DNA of 16,612 nt from an uncultured Acetatifactor sp. (GTDB taxonomy: Bacteria > Bacillota > Clostridia > Lachnospirales > Lachnospiraceae). A program made the position numbers and the translations under genes. The notes beneath the pieces were generated by a model. The model saw only the letters and a program-made list of their open reading frames with translations, was not told the DNA's origin and made no database searches. Below are positions 1 through 5,971 of the stretch, piece by piece. Positions within the stretch are counted from its first letter, which is position 1. Every line of letters begins with the position of its first letter. Location: contig CAKRUB010000047.1 in NCBI GenBank assembly GCA_934402375.1, positions 1 to 16,612 of the forward strand, in the 5' to 3' direction.

Positions 1-110
1 AGTATCTGAAGCGTCAAGGCACGGATGTGCCGTAGTCGCGAAAGATGCTTGAGGGCTTGCCCCGGGGTAGTTCATTGGTTTAAAAGATAGAAAAAGGAAA
101 AGGATAGATT
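1..110. other. Left edge, no complete gene
   Basis: No gene can be assigned here. Two forward frames are open from the left edge and stop at 33-35 (TAG) and 50-52 (TGA), so this may include the extreme C-terminus of an upstream gene, but the residues are too few to recognise. The segment at 54-68 is GC-rich, with a GGGC/GCCC mini-hairpin and a CCCCGGGG palindrome. The last bases, AAGGAAAAGGATAG, provide the ribosome site for the gene starting at 111. No convincing promoter is seen. Confidence 0.4.
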
Positions 111-1415
111 ATGAAAGAGATAGAAAATAAAAAGAAGAAGCATCCGGTGCTGAAGGTCGGATTGTGTCTGATTATACTTCTGGCGCTGACAGTCAGAATA
201 TACACTTATTTCGGAGGGTTCGGGACGGGATCCTGCGCCGATGTGGAGGAACTGGGAAGATATGCCGAGACGGTAGAGAATATCAGCATTCCCGAGGAGA
301 CGCGGATCGTGGCGCTCGGGGAAGCCAGCCATGGAAACATAGAATTTCAACAGCTGAAGCTGGATGTATTCAGGCTGCTGGTGGAAAAGGAAGGCGTGCG
401 TGCCTTCGTGCTGGAAGGCGACTTCGGTGGGTGTGAGTATGTCAATCGTTATATACACGGAGGAGAGGGAACTGCGGAGGAGGCAGCCGCGGCGATCGGG
501 TTTGCCATTTACAGAACGGATGAGATGGCGGAGCTGATTTCCTATATGAGAGAGTACAACGAGAATGCCGGAGAAGGGGATGATCTTCGGTTTTACGGCA
601 TCGATATGCAGCAATATGGATATAGCTACCAGTATCTGACGGAGGCGGTAAAAGCCATGGGACTGGATGCCTCGGAGCTTGAACTGATCTGGAATGGGGA
701 GGACATCGACAGCCAGTACAGTGCAGAGCAGAGAGCCGGAATCCTGACAGAAATTCAGGAAGAGCTTGCGGGCATTGAGGGAGAGGAGGCAGCAATGGCG
801 GAGCACTTCGCAGAAATCCTCTTACAGAATATAGAGCTGGAAAAGGTATTTGATTTTTCGGGTGTGGAATACACCGGAATCAATTATACAGTACTCAGGG
901 ATAAGCAGATGGCGGAAAATACGATGTGGGTTCTCAGAATGGAGGAGCAGAGAGGTAACAAATGCATCTTTGTTTCGGGACATAACGGGCATGTGGAACG
1001 TGTGGGAAATTATGGTTCAGACGACAATAAAGAGATGGGCAATCTTCTGGCGGATGAACTGGGTAGAGAGTACTTTGTGATAGGGACAGACTTTTATAAA
1101 TCAAGCTGCAATCTTCCAAAAGAAAATGATGGCACAAGAATGAAGCATACCTTCTATTCTTATGATCCGCTTGCAAAGGCGGCAAAGAAAATCGGCGTTG
1201 ACATGTGCTGGCTCGACTTTTCGAAGATTCCGGAGGATTCCAGTCTGCGGGAACAGATTGCCGGCACAATATACATGGGTTCGCTGGGAGAAGGATATAA
1301 TGCCTTCTATATGAATTTCTTTCCTGTCACCTATCGGATTCATCGCTGTCCCTCGGAATTGTACGACGGAATGATTCTTGTACCTGAGGCGCATCCGACA
1401 GAGATCAGGGATTGA
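111..1415 (+). CDS. Membrane-anchored erythromycin esterase family protein
   Basis: This 434-residue protein belongs to the erythromycin esterase (EreA/EreB) superfamily, whose characterised members hydrolyse the macrolactone ester; many homologues have unknown substrates. A lysine-rich N-terminus followed by a hydrophobic segment (about residues 13-34) predicts a signal anchor with the enzyme domain outside the membrane. Family motifs are present: GEASHG (E71, H74), LEGDFG (E102), RFYGIDMQ (about 160-167) and SGHNGHV (H291, H294). The E-x2-H, E+31 and H-x2-H spacings match the active site I recall for EreB, so the catalytic site looks intact. The ATG at 111 has a good AAAAGGA site about 7 nt upstream, and a terminator follows at 1465-1505, so it appears monocistronic within the window. 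Substrate and any macrolide resistance role are not shown by the sequence; the extracellular anchor differs from the cytoplasmic resistance enzymes. Confidence 0.85.
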   Translation: MKEIENKKKKHPVLKVGLCLIILLALTVRIYTYFGGFGTGSCADVEELGRYAETVENISIPEETRIVALGEASHGNIEFQQLKLDVFRLLVEKEGVRAFVLEGDFGGCEYVNRYIHGGEGTAEEAAAAIGFAIYRTDEMAELISYMREYNENAGEGDDLRFYGIDMQQYGYSYQYLTEAVKAMGLDASELELIWNGEDIDSQYSAEQRAGILTEIQEELAGIEGEEAAMAEHFAEILLQNIELEKVFDFSGVEYTGINYTVLRDKQMAENTMWVLRMEEQRGNKCIFVSGHNGHVERVGNYGSDDNKEMGNLLADELGREYFVIGTDFYKSSCNLPKENDGTRMKHTFYSYDPLAKAAKKIGVDMCWLDFSKIPEDSSLREQIAGTIYMGSLGEGYNAFYMNFFPVTYRIHRCPSELYDGMILVPEAHPTEIRD

Positions 1416-1464
1416 TAGCCGGAGCGGGGCAGGCGGTTTTAGATAATGTATTTGTTTTGCGGAG

Positions 1465-1505
1465 TGGACGCAAATTCCAGTTTTGGAAGGTGCGTCCATT
1501 TTTGT
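1465..1505 (+). terminator. Rho-independent terminator after esterase gene
   Basis: An 8-bp perfect stem (TGGACGCA at 1465-1472 with TGCGTCCA at 1491-1498) encloses a second pairing (TTCC/GGAA at 1475-1478 and 1485-1488). It is followed by TTTTT. It lies 50 nt after the stop codon of the esterase-like gene and separates it from the regulator gene. Confidence 0.85.
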
Positions 1506-1569
1506 GCAATAAATGCTTTAATAATGCAAGATTGCAGAAAATGTGTTCTTTGAGCATGGGAAAATGCTA

Positions 1570-1591
1570 TTTTAGAAAATCTAAAATTTTT
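1570..1591. promoter_or_regulatory. Perfect AT-rich inverted repeat
   Basis: TTTTAGA (1570-1576) and TCTAAAA (1580-1586) form a perfect 7-bp inverted repeat with a 3-nt loop, followed by a T-run. It sits just upstream of the candidate promoter of the BlaI-like gene. It could be an operator or a weak terminator; the sequence does not decide. Confidence 0.35.
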
Positions 1592-1604
1592 ATTAATTGT
1601 TAAT

Positions 1605-1634
1605 TTGAGATATTGAAAAATTATAACAGATAAT
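1605..1634 (+). promoter_or_regulatory. Candidate promoter for BlaI-like gene
   Basis: TTGAGA (1605-1610) is separated by 18 nt from GATAAT (1629-1634), placing transcription start about 30 nt before the ATG at 1673. The region is very AT-rich and has other possible pairings (for example TTGAAA 1613-1618 with TATAAA 1634-1639), so the exact elements are uncertain. Confidence 0.45.
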
Positions 1635-1672
1635 ATAAACTATAATTATTCAAGACAAAAGGGGATGATTAA

Positions 1673-2029
1673 ATGAATCAGAGAGAGTTAGATGTACTGA
1701 AGGCTTTGTTTGTTGCAGGGAAGGAAATGACAAGCACAGATATTGTAAACGCAGTACCCGATCTCATGCAGAGTACGACGATTACCGTCATGCGTGCATT
1801 GAAGGACAAGGGGGTTATCGAACCGGGAGGACTGCAGTCGACAAAGAGGGGATTTGTGCAGCAGTACCGTCCCACAGAAAGGGCGAAGGAAGCTTTACTG
1901 GAGCATTTTATGGAGGACTATCGCCGTTTTAAGGATGCAGTCTCACCGGGAGAGATGTGTGCTGTGATTCTGGAGAGGACACAGCCGTCGAGAGAGGAGC
2001 TGGATAAGCTCAGCGAAATGCTGGAATAA
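1673..2029 (+). CDS. BlaI/MecI/CopY-like winged-helix transcriptional regulator
   Basis: This 118-residue protein has the layout of the penicillinase-repressor family: an N-terminal winged helix (about residues 1-75) with a helix-turn-helix around EMTSTDIVNAVPDLMQSTTI and a wing near the LQSTKRGFVQQYRPT strand. A short helical dimerisation tail ends in SREELDKLSEML, like the C-terminal helix of BlaI. The length matches the family (about 115-145). It has a good AAAAGGGGAT ribosome site. Family members usually repress an operon with a BlaR1/MecR1-type M56 peptidase sensor or a copper ATPase. Neither is next to this gene; a small basic protein follows 44 nt downstream and is probably co-transcribed. 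The target is therefore unknown. No TACA-N2-TGTA-type operator was seen in its promoter region. Confidence 0.75.
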   Translation: MNQRELDVLKALFVAGKEMTSTDIVNAVPDLMQSTTITVMRALKDKGVIEPGGLQSTKRGFVQQYRPTERAKEALLEHFMEDYRRFKDAVSPGEMCAVILERTQPSREELDKLSEMLE

Positions 2030-2073
2030 CGGGAGCGGTAAATTGGTAAATGTGTAGTATGGAAGGGCGGAGT

Positions 2074-2376
2074 ATGAAAAAAATTAAGGAGAAATATAGA
2101 GAGAAATTAGACAAATTTATGGAGGATTTGCTGGAAAAACTTGAAGAATCTAAGGCAATGCATAAAAAGAAAACATTGAAACGCTGGGCTGCGAGAAACG
2201 TTCAGACTGCGGTAGGACCTTATATTAAGATCATGACACCTGAATTCTATCTCCTTAACGATAAGAAAACAATCAAAAAGGAGGCATATAGACTTTTCCG
2301 TCAAATGGAGAAGCAGCGCGATGAATATGTGAAAGAACAGCAATTGCTCATAAAGCAGCAGGAGCAGAATTGTTGA
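2074..2376 (+). CDS. Small basic protein of unknown function
   Basis: I do not recognise this protein. From the preferred ATG at 2074 it has 100 residues, is rich in Lys, Glu, Arg and Gln, and is predicted mostly helical. N-terminal (about 1-35) and C-terminal (about 70-98) charged helices flank a less charged centre with the segment VQTAVGPYIKIMTPEFYLLND. It has no signal peptide or membrane segment. An ATG at 2050 is in frame but lacks a well-placed ribosome site, while the ATG at 2074 follows GGAAGGGCGGAG directly, so 2074 is chosen. It lies 44 nt after the BlaI-like gene with no terminator between, so the two are probably one transcript. It could be a cytoplasmic nucleic-acid- or protein-binding partner of the regulator, but that is speculation. 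Confidence 0.6.
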   Translation: MKKIKEKYREKLDKFMEDLLEKLEESKAMHKKKTLKRWAARNVQTAVGPYIKIMTPEFYLLNDKKTIKKEAYRLFRQMEKQRDEYVKEQQLLIKQQEQNC

Positions 2377-2549
2377 ATTGTATAGTAAAATTTTTTTGCC
2401 TTTTTATATTGAATCTGTTATTATAAATTCTCAGCATATATTCTTAATATCAGACAGCGAAAAGCTGTTCCGAGTTCTCTATTTTTCGATGTATTCGGTA
2501 CAGGTTTCTTCTGTTTCCGGTGCGCTATGGGAACGGAGGGGTTTGGGAC
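2377..2549. other. Intergenic region, no gene seen
   Basis: This AT-rich spacer contains a small hairpin (ACAGC/GCTGT at about 2454-2468 with a GAAA-type loop) without a following T-run. A short open frame at 2378-2572 lacks a ribosome site and recognisable content and is not taken as a gene. No clear terminator for the preceding gene was found. Confidence 0.4.
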
Positions 2550-2578
2550 TTGTAATCATGCACGTTTCGTGATATACT
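2550..2578 (+). promoter_or_regulatory. Sigma-A type promoter of the helicase leader
   Basis: TTGTAA (2550-2555) is followed by a 17-nt spacer and TATACT (2573-2578). This is the best-formed promoter upstream of the DEAD-box helicase and predicts a transcript start near 2585, giving a leader of about 125 nt. Confidence 0.7.
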
Positions 2579-2609
2579 TAACCGCTGTCGAGAAAATGAA
2601 TGGAAGATT

Positions 2610-2657
2610 CTGCTCACTTGTATCGTCGGACATAAGAAGGCACAAGTGAGCAGTTTT
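2610..2657 (+). terminator. Terminator-like hairpin in helicase 5' leader
   Basis: A perfect 12-bp stem (CTGCTCACTTGT at 2610-2621 with ACAAGTGAGCAG at 2642-2653) with a 20-nt loop is followed by TTTTGTTGTAT. It lies between the promoter at 2550-2578 and the helicase start at 2709. It may be an attenuator controlling helicase expression, the 3' end of a short RNA of about 70 nt, or a transcript-stabilising structure. The interrupted T-run makes termination efficiency uncertain. Confidence 0.6.
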
Positions 2658-2708
2658 GTTGTATCGAAAAATTTTTAAGTATGCGAGAGTGCTGAGAGGG
2701 AGACAATA

Positions 2709-4367
2709 GTGGATAATCAGAATGAGTATGAAACATGGGAAGAAATGATAGATGAGAGAATCTTAAGAGCAGTAAAGGAGATGGGCTTTGAAACCTTTTC
2801 TCCAATACAGGAGCAGGCGATTCCGTGTCTGCTGAGCGGGGAGGACATGATCGGACAGGCACAGACCGGAACCGGAAAGACGGCGGCATTTGGCATTCCG
2901 GCCCTGCAGAAGATCGATCCCGATCTGAAAAAGCTACAGTGTGTAATTCTTTGTCCGACGAGAGAGCTGGCGATCCAGGCAGCGGAGGAGCTTCGCAAGA
3001 TTGCAAAGTACATGCATGGCGTAAAGGTGTTGCCCGTTTATGGAGGACAGGAGATCGGAAAGCAGATCAGCGGGCTTCGGGGCGTACAGATTATTGTGGG
3101 CACGCCGGGGCGTGTCATGGATCATATGCGCCGTCACACGATCAAGCTCGACTATGTAAATATGGTAGTGCTGGACGAGGCGGACGAAATGCTGAATATG
3201 GGCTTTAGAGAGGATATGGAGCTGATTCTGGGACAGATTCCGAATGAGCACCAGACCGCGCTTTTCTCGGCGACGATGCCGCAGCCGATCCTTGAGATTA
3301 CAGGACAGTTCCAGAAGAACGCGAGACTGGTCAGGGTGGCGGCGAAGGAGCTGACAATTCCACTGGTGTCCCAGAGATATTATAAGGTCAAGAGTCAGGA
3401 CAAGGATGCGGCGTGCATCCGCCTTCTGGAGTATTACCAGCCGGCGCTGTGCCTGATCTTCTGTAATACGAAGGTCAAGGTAGACGAGCTTGCGGAGGTA
3501 TTGAAGAAAAACGGCTTCCGCGCAGAGGGCTTACATGGGGATATGTCGCAGCACCAGCGTGATGTTGCCATGCACCGTTTCCGGGCGGGCAGCACGAATA
3601 TCCTGATTGCGACGGATGTGGCAGCGCGGGGAATCGATGTGGACAATGTGGAGGCTGTCATCAACTATGACATTCCACAGGATATTGAATATTATGTACA
3701 CCGTATCGGAAGAACGGGGCGCGCGGGGAGAACGGGACGCTCGTTTACCTTCGCCTCAGCCAGAGAGCTTTACCGCATCCGTGAAATCGAGCGCGTCTGC
3801 CATACAACCATCGAGGAGAAGAAGCTGCCCGGAGCATCGAAGGTATTAAAGGCGAAGGCGGACAACTATCTGGAGAAGGCATGGGAGCTTCACGAGCATG
3901 AGGACATGGAGCTGATGAAGCAGTTCCTCAACAGCAAGCTCGAGAAAGAGGAGTGTGATATTCTGGAGCTGGCGGCAGCAATGCTGAAGCTGCAGGTCGG
4001 CGACAAGGGACCCGAAATCGAGGTGGATAAGCCGGTGCGCAGAGAGGGCTTCCGCCGTGGAGATGGACGAAGAGATAACGAGGGACGTTATAGAGGAAGC
4101 AGAGAGCGTCGCGGAGACGGCGAGGGACGCTACAGAGGAGACAGAGAACGTCGCGGAGACGGCGAGGGACGCTACAGAGGAGACAGAGAGCGCCGTGGAG
4201 ACGAGGGACGCGGCAGAGGAGACAGAGAGCGTCGCGGAGATGAAGGACGCGGCAGAGGAAGCAGAGAGCATCGCAGGGAGGACGGCGGAAAGCCGAAGGA
4301 TCTGAGACGTGACGGCACGGAACGCGGCATCGCATTTGCGCGTCCGAAGAGGAAGAGAAAGGAATAG
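2709..4367 (+). CDS. DEAD-box ATP-dependent RNA helicase (CshA/DeaD-like)
   Basis: A 552-residue helicase that unwinds RNA duplexes, with family roles in ribosome assembly, mRNA decay and cold adaptation. All motifs are visible in order: Q motif FSPIQEQ (30-36), motif I AQTGTGKT (51-58), PTRELA (83-88), GTPGR (131-135), DEAD (156-159), SAT (187-189), LIFCNTK (249-255), ATDVAARGID (301-310) and HRIGRTGRAGR (331-341). A helical extension (about 385-440) resembles CshA/DeaD rather than DbpA; no DbpA-type RNA-binding domain is seen. The tail from about residue 445 is an Arg/Gly/Asp/Glu-rich tandem repeat ending in a lysine/arginine cluster, a typical disordered RNA-binding tail. The start is a GTG at 2709 with an AGAGGGAG site about 6 nt upstream. 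The stop codon overlaps the ispF ribosome site, so the two genes are probably co-transcribed. Confidence 0.93.
   Translation: MDNQNEYETWEEMIDERILRAVKEMGFETFSPIQEQAIPCLLSGEDMIGQAQTGTGKTAAFGIPALQKIDPDLKKLQCVILCPTRELAIQAAEELRKIAKYMHGVKVLPVYGGQEIGKQISGLRGVQIIVGTPGRVMDHMRRHTIKLDYVNMVVLDEADEMLNMGFREDMELILGQIPNEHQTALFSATMPQPILEITGQFQKNARLVRVAAKELTIPLVSQRYYKVKSQDKDAACIRLLEYYQPALCLIFCNTKVKVDELAEVLKKNGFRAEGLHGDMSQHQRDVAMHRFRAGSTNILIATDVAARGIDVDNVEAVINYDIPQDIEYYVHRIGRTGRAGRTGRSFTFASARELYRIREIERVCHTTIEEKKLPGASKVLKAKADNYLEKAWELHEHEDMELMKQFLNSKLEKEECDILELAAAMLKLQVGDKGPEIEVDKPVRREGFRRGDGRRDNEGRYRGSRERRGDGEGRYRGDRERRGDGEGRYRGDRERRGDEGRGRGDRERRGDEGRGRGSREHRREDGGKPKDLRRDGTERGIAFARPKRKRKE
4080..4280 (+). repeat. 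Tandem repeat encoding the helicase RGG/RDR tail
   Basis: Five consecutive imperfect units: 4080-4121, 4122-4163 (42 nt each), 4164-4202, 4203-4241 and 4242-4280 (39 nt each). Each encodes a variant of EGRYRGDRERRGD, with YRG changing to GRG in the last two. The unit lengths are multiples of three, so copy number can change without frameshift. They cover helicase residues 458-524. The repeats also create spurious open frames in other frames and on the other strand. Confidence 0.9.
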
Positions 4368-4381
4368 GAGGAGCTTGGTGA

Positions 4382-4921
4382 ATGAGAATAGGAATGGGCT
4401 ATGATGTACACAGGCTTGTGGAGGACAGGGCGCTGATCATTGGCGGTGTAGAGATTCCTTATGAAAAAGGACTTCTGGGTCACTCGGATGCGGATGTCTT
4501 GCTGCACGCCATCATGGACGCACTCTTAGGGGCGGCAGCGATGGGAGACATCGGAAAACATTTCCCGGATACCGACCCTGAATATAAAGGAATTTCATCA
4601 CTGGTTCTGATGGAGAAGGTCGGTGAGCTTCTCCGGGAGAACGGATTTATCATAGAAAATATTGACGCGACAATCATTGCGCAGGCGCCAAAGATGCGCC
4701 CCTATATTGACAGCATGAGGGAGAATATCGCCAGAGTGCTGGAGGTGGATGTAAGCTGTGTCAATGTCAAGGCGACAACGGAGGAAGGACTTGGTTTCAC
4801 GGGAGCTGGGGAGGGAATTTCTTCTCAGGCGATCTGTATGCTGACCAGTCCGTTTGATCTCACGGCACAGCAGGTTTCCGGCGGATGTGCGAGCTGCGGC
4901 GGGTGTCCTGCACACAAATAA
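4382..4921 (+). CDS. ispF: 2-C-methyl-D-erythritol 2,4-cyclodiphosphate synthase
   Basis: IspF converts CDP-methylerythritol 2-phosphate to methylerythritol cyclodiphosphate in the non-mevalonate isoprenoid pathway, as a cytoplasmic homotrimer. The sequence shows the metal site GYDVHRL (D8, H10) and H42 in SDADVLLHA, the [16 protein letters not shown] substrate loop, and the C-terminal [17 protein letters not shown] signature. The core ends near residue 155, where most IspF proteins stop (about 156-160). This one is 179 residues long, and the extra 24 end in CASCGGC (C169, C172, C175) followed by PAHK, a possible metal-binding or redox-active tail. The ribosome site AGGAGGAG overlaps the helicase stop codon. 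No terminator is evident between this gene and the T-box promoter downstream. Confidence 0.95.
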   Translation: MRIGMGYDVHRLVEDRALIIGGVEIPYEKGLLGHSDADVLLHAIMDALLGAAAMGDIGKHFPDTDPEYKGISSLVLMEKVGELLRENGFIIENIDATIIAQAPKMRPYIDSMRENIARVLEVDVSCVNVKATTEEGLGFTGAGEGISSQAICMLTSPFDLTAQQVSGGCASCGGCPAHK

Positions 4922-4952
4922 AGGACGTCGGGATCATATTCGGAAAATTAAG

Positions 4953-4981
4953 TTGACAAAATCATAGATTTTGCATATTCT
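4953..4981 (+). promoter_or_regulatory. Promoter of the cysE operon
   Basis: TTGACA (4953-4958), a 17-nt spacer and TATTCT (4976-4981) form a near-consensus vegetative promoter directly upstream of the T-box leader. Transcription should begin near 4988. Confidence 0.85.
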
Positions 4982-4987
4982 GGTTAG

Positions 4988-5243
4988 TAGATAAATGCAG
5001 TGAACGGAAAGAGTACCTTTTTCGGAAGAAGGTCAGAGAGGGAGCGCCACTGGGCTGAGAGCGTTCCTCATCGGAGAAAAGGGAAGTGCCTCCGGGAGCA
5101 GGTCTGCAGAAAGCCTCATGAGGGCAGGTAGGCAGACACGTCCGGCATGCGTTATATGCCTTGAGTGGAAGACCTATGGTCTTTAAGAAGAGTGGAACCG
5201 CGGATAAATTCGTCTCTTGGGATGAAATTTATGCGCGGTTTTT
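4988..5243 (+). ncRNA. T-box riboswitch leader, tRNA-Cys specific
   Basis: This leader reads uncharged tRNA-Cys and controls the cysE-cysS transcript. The Stem I base pairs CGGA (5005-5008) with TCCG (5091-5094). The specifier loop opposite AAGAGTA holds GAAGTGCC, so the specifier codon is UGC (5087-5089), cysteine. An AGAGAGGGAG element and an apical ACTGGGCTGAGAGC segment follow on the 5' side, as in other T-boxes. A Stem III-like hairpin (AAGACC/GGTCTT, about 5169-5183) precedes the T-box sequence AGTGGAACCGCGG. Its bulge TGGA (5193-5196) would pair with a UCCA acceptor end, matching the U73 discriminator of tRNA-Cys. The antiterminator pairs AAGAG (5188-5192) with CTCTT (5214-5218). The mutually exclusive terminator is annotated separately. 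Confidence 0.95.
5196..5243 (+). terminator. T-box intrinsic terminator
   Basis: Bases 5196-5210 pair with 5226-5240 over 15 positions with one mismatch (AACCGCG and GATAAATT on the left arm), followed by a T-run. The left arm includes the T-box sequence, so formation excludes the antiterminator; charged tRNA-Cys should therefore favour termination before cysE. Confidence 0.9.
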
Positions 5244-5260
5244 AGCGTAAAGGAGTCATT

Positions 5261-5956
5261 ATGGGGTTTATCAGCAATGTCAGGGATGAAATCAGAATCA
5301 TACGGGAGCGCGACCCGGCAATTCATTCCTCGATGGAGGTATTTCTCTATCCGAGCTTCAAGGTCATGCTGCATTACAGGATCGCTCATCGTCTGTATGA
5401 GAGCGGACACTATTTCTGGGCGAGATGGGTGTCCCAGCGGGGCGTGAGGAAGACTGGTATTGAAATTCATCCGGGCGCAAAAATAGGAAAAGGACTTTTC
5501 ATCGATCACGGAAACGGCGTCATCATCGGTGAGACGACGATTATCGGGGACAACGTGACGCTATATCAGGGAGTGACGCTGGGTGGAACCGGCAAGGAGC
5601 ATGGAAAACGTCATCCGACGATCGGGAATAACGTCATGATCAGCGCGGGAGCGAAGGTGCTTGGTTCCTTCACCATCGGAGACAACTCCAAGATAGGAGC
5701 CGGGAGCGTGGTTTTGAGTGAGGTGCCGCCAAACTCTACCGTGGTCGGCGTGCCCGGGCGTGTTGTCAAGAGGGGTAATACCGCACTGCCACAGGAGACC
5801 ATGAACCAGACCGATCTGCCGGATCCCGTAAAAGAGGATATTGTAAATCTCCAGCGCGCCAATTCGGAGCTTACCAACAGGCTTCTGGAGCTGGAGAAGG
5901 AAATGCGGCTGCTGCAGCGTGGCTGTGCGGAGGAAAAGCAGGAACAGACCAAATAA
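5261..5956 (+). CDS. cysE: Serine O-acetyltransferase
   Basis: CysE transfers acetyl from acetyl-CoA to L-serine, giving O-acetylserine, the first committed step of cysteine synthesis. The 231-residue protein has a short N-terminal helical domain (about 1-60), as in the shorter Gram-positive enzymes, then a left-handed beta-helix of hexapeptide repeats from IHPGAKIG (69-76) to about 165. Catalytic residues are visible: D82 and H83 in FIDHGNGVIIGET, and H118 in GKRHPTIG. The C-terminus (about 188-222) is an added helical, heptad-like segment (LQRANSELTNRLLELEKEM) that may form a coiled coil. The ATG at 5261 follows AAAGGAG by 6 nt. Its position behind the Cys T-box and 15 nt before cysS makes cysteine-dependent regulation clear. 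Physical association with cysteine synthase is known in the family but no cysK is in this window. Confidence 0.95.
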   Translation: MGFISNVRDEIRIIRERDPAIHSSMEVFLYPSFKVMLHYRIAHRLYESGHYFWARWVSQRGVRKTGIEIHPGAKIGKGLFIDHGNGVIIGETTIIGDNVTLYQGVTLGGTGKEHGKRHPTIGNNVMISAGAKVLGSFTIGDNSKIGAGSVVLSEVPPNSTVVGVPGRVVKRGNTALPQETMNQTDLPDPVKEDIVNLQRANSELTNRLLELEKEMRLLQRGCAEEKQEQTK

Positions 5957-5971
5957 AGGAGGAAGAAGAAA

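Noticed and set aside
72..806. Long - strand open frame opposite the esterase gene
   Set aside because: It is antisense to a gene with clear family motifs, and its product shows no recognisable domain.
1412..1603. 63-codon + strand frame after the esterase gene
   Set aside because: It runs through the terminator hairpin at 1465-1505 and the AT-rich promoter region and shows no protein-like pattern.
2050..2073. ATG at 2050 as start of the small basic protein
   Set aside because: The nearest purine-rich site is too far upstream, whereas the in-frame ATG at 2074 has a well-spaced GGAAGGGCGGAG.
2378..2572. 64-codon + strand frame before the helicase promoter
   Set aside because: No ribosome site, no recognisable features, and it overlaps the -35 and spacer of the helicase promoter.
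4080..4280. CRISPR-like array
   Set aside because: The repeats are contiguous without spacers and encode a continuous peptide repeat.
4057..4305. Open frame of 82 codons overlapping the helicase tail, with an acidic Ala-rich repetitive product
   Set aside because: It is a by-product of the 42/39-nt tandem repeats, which keep several frames open. The helicase frame continues through the region with a coherent tail.
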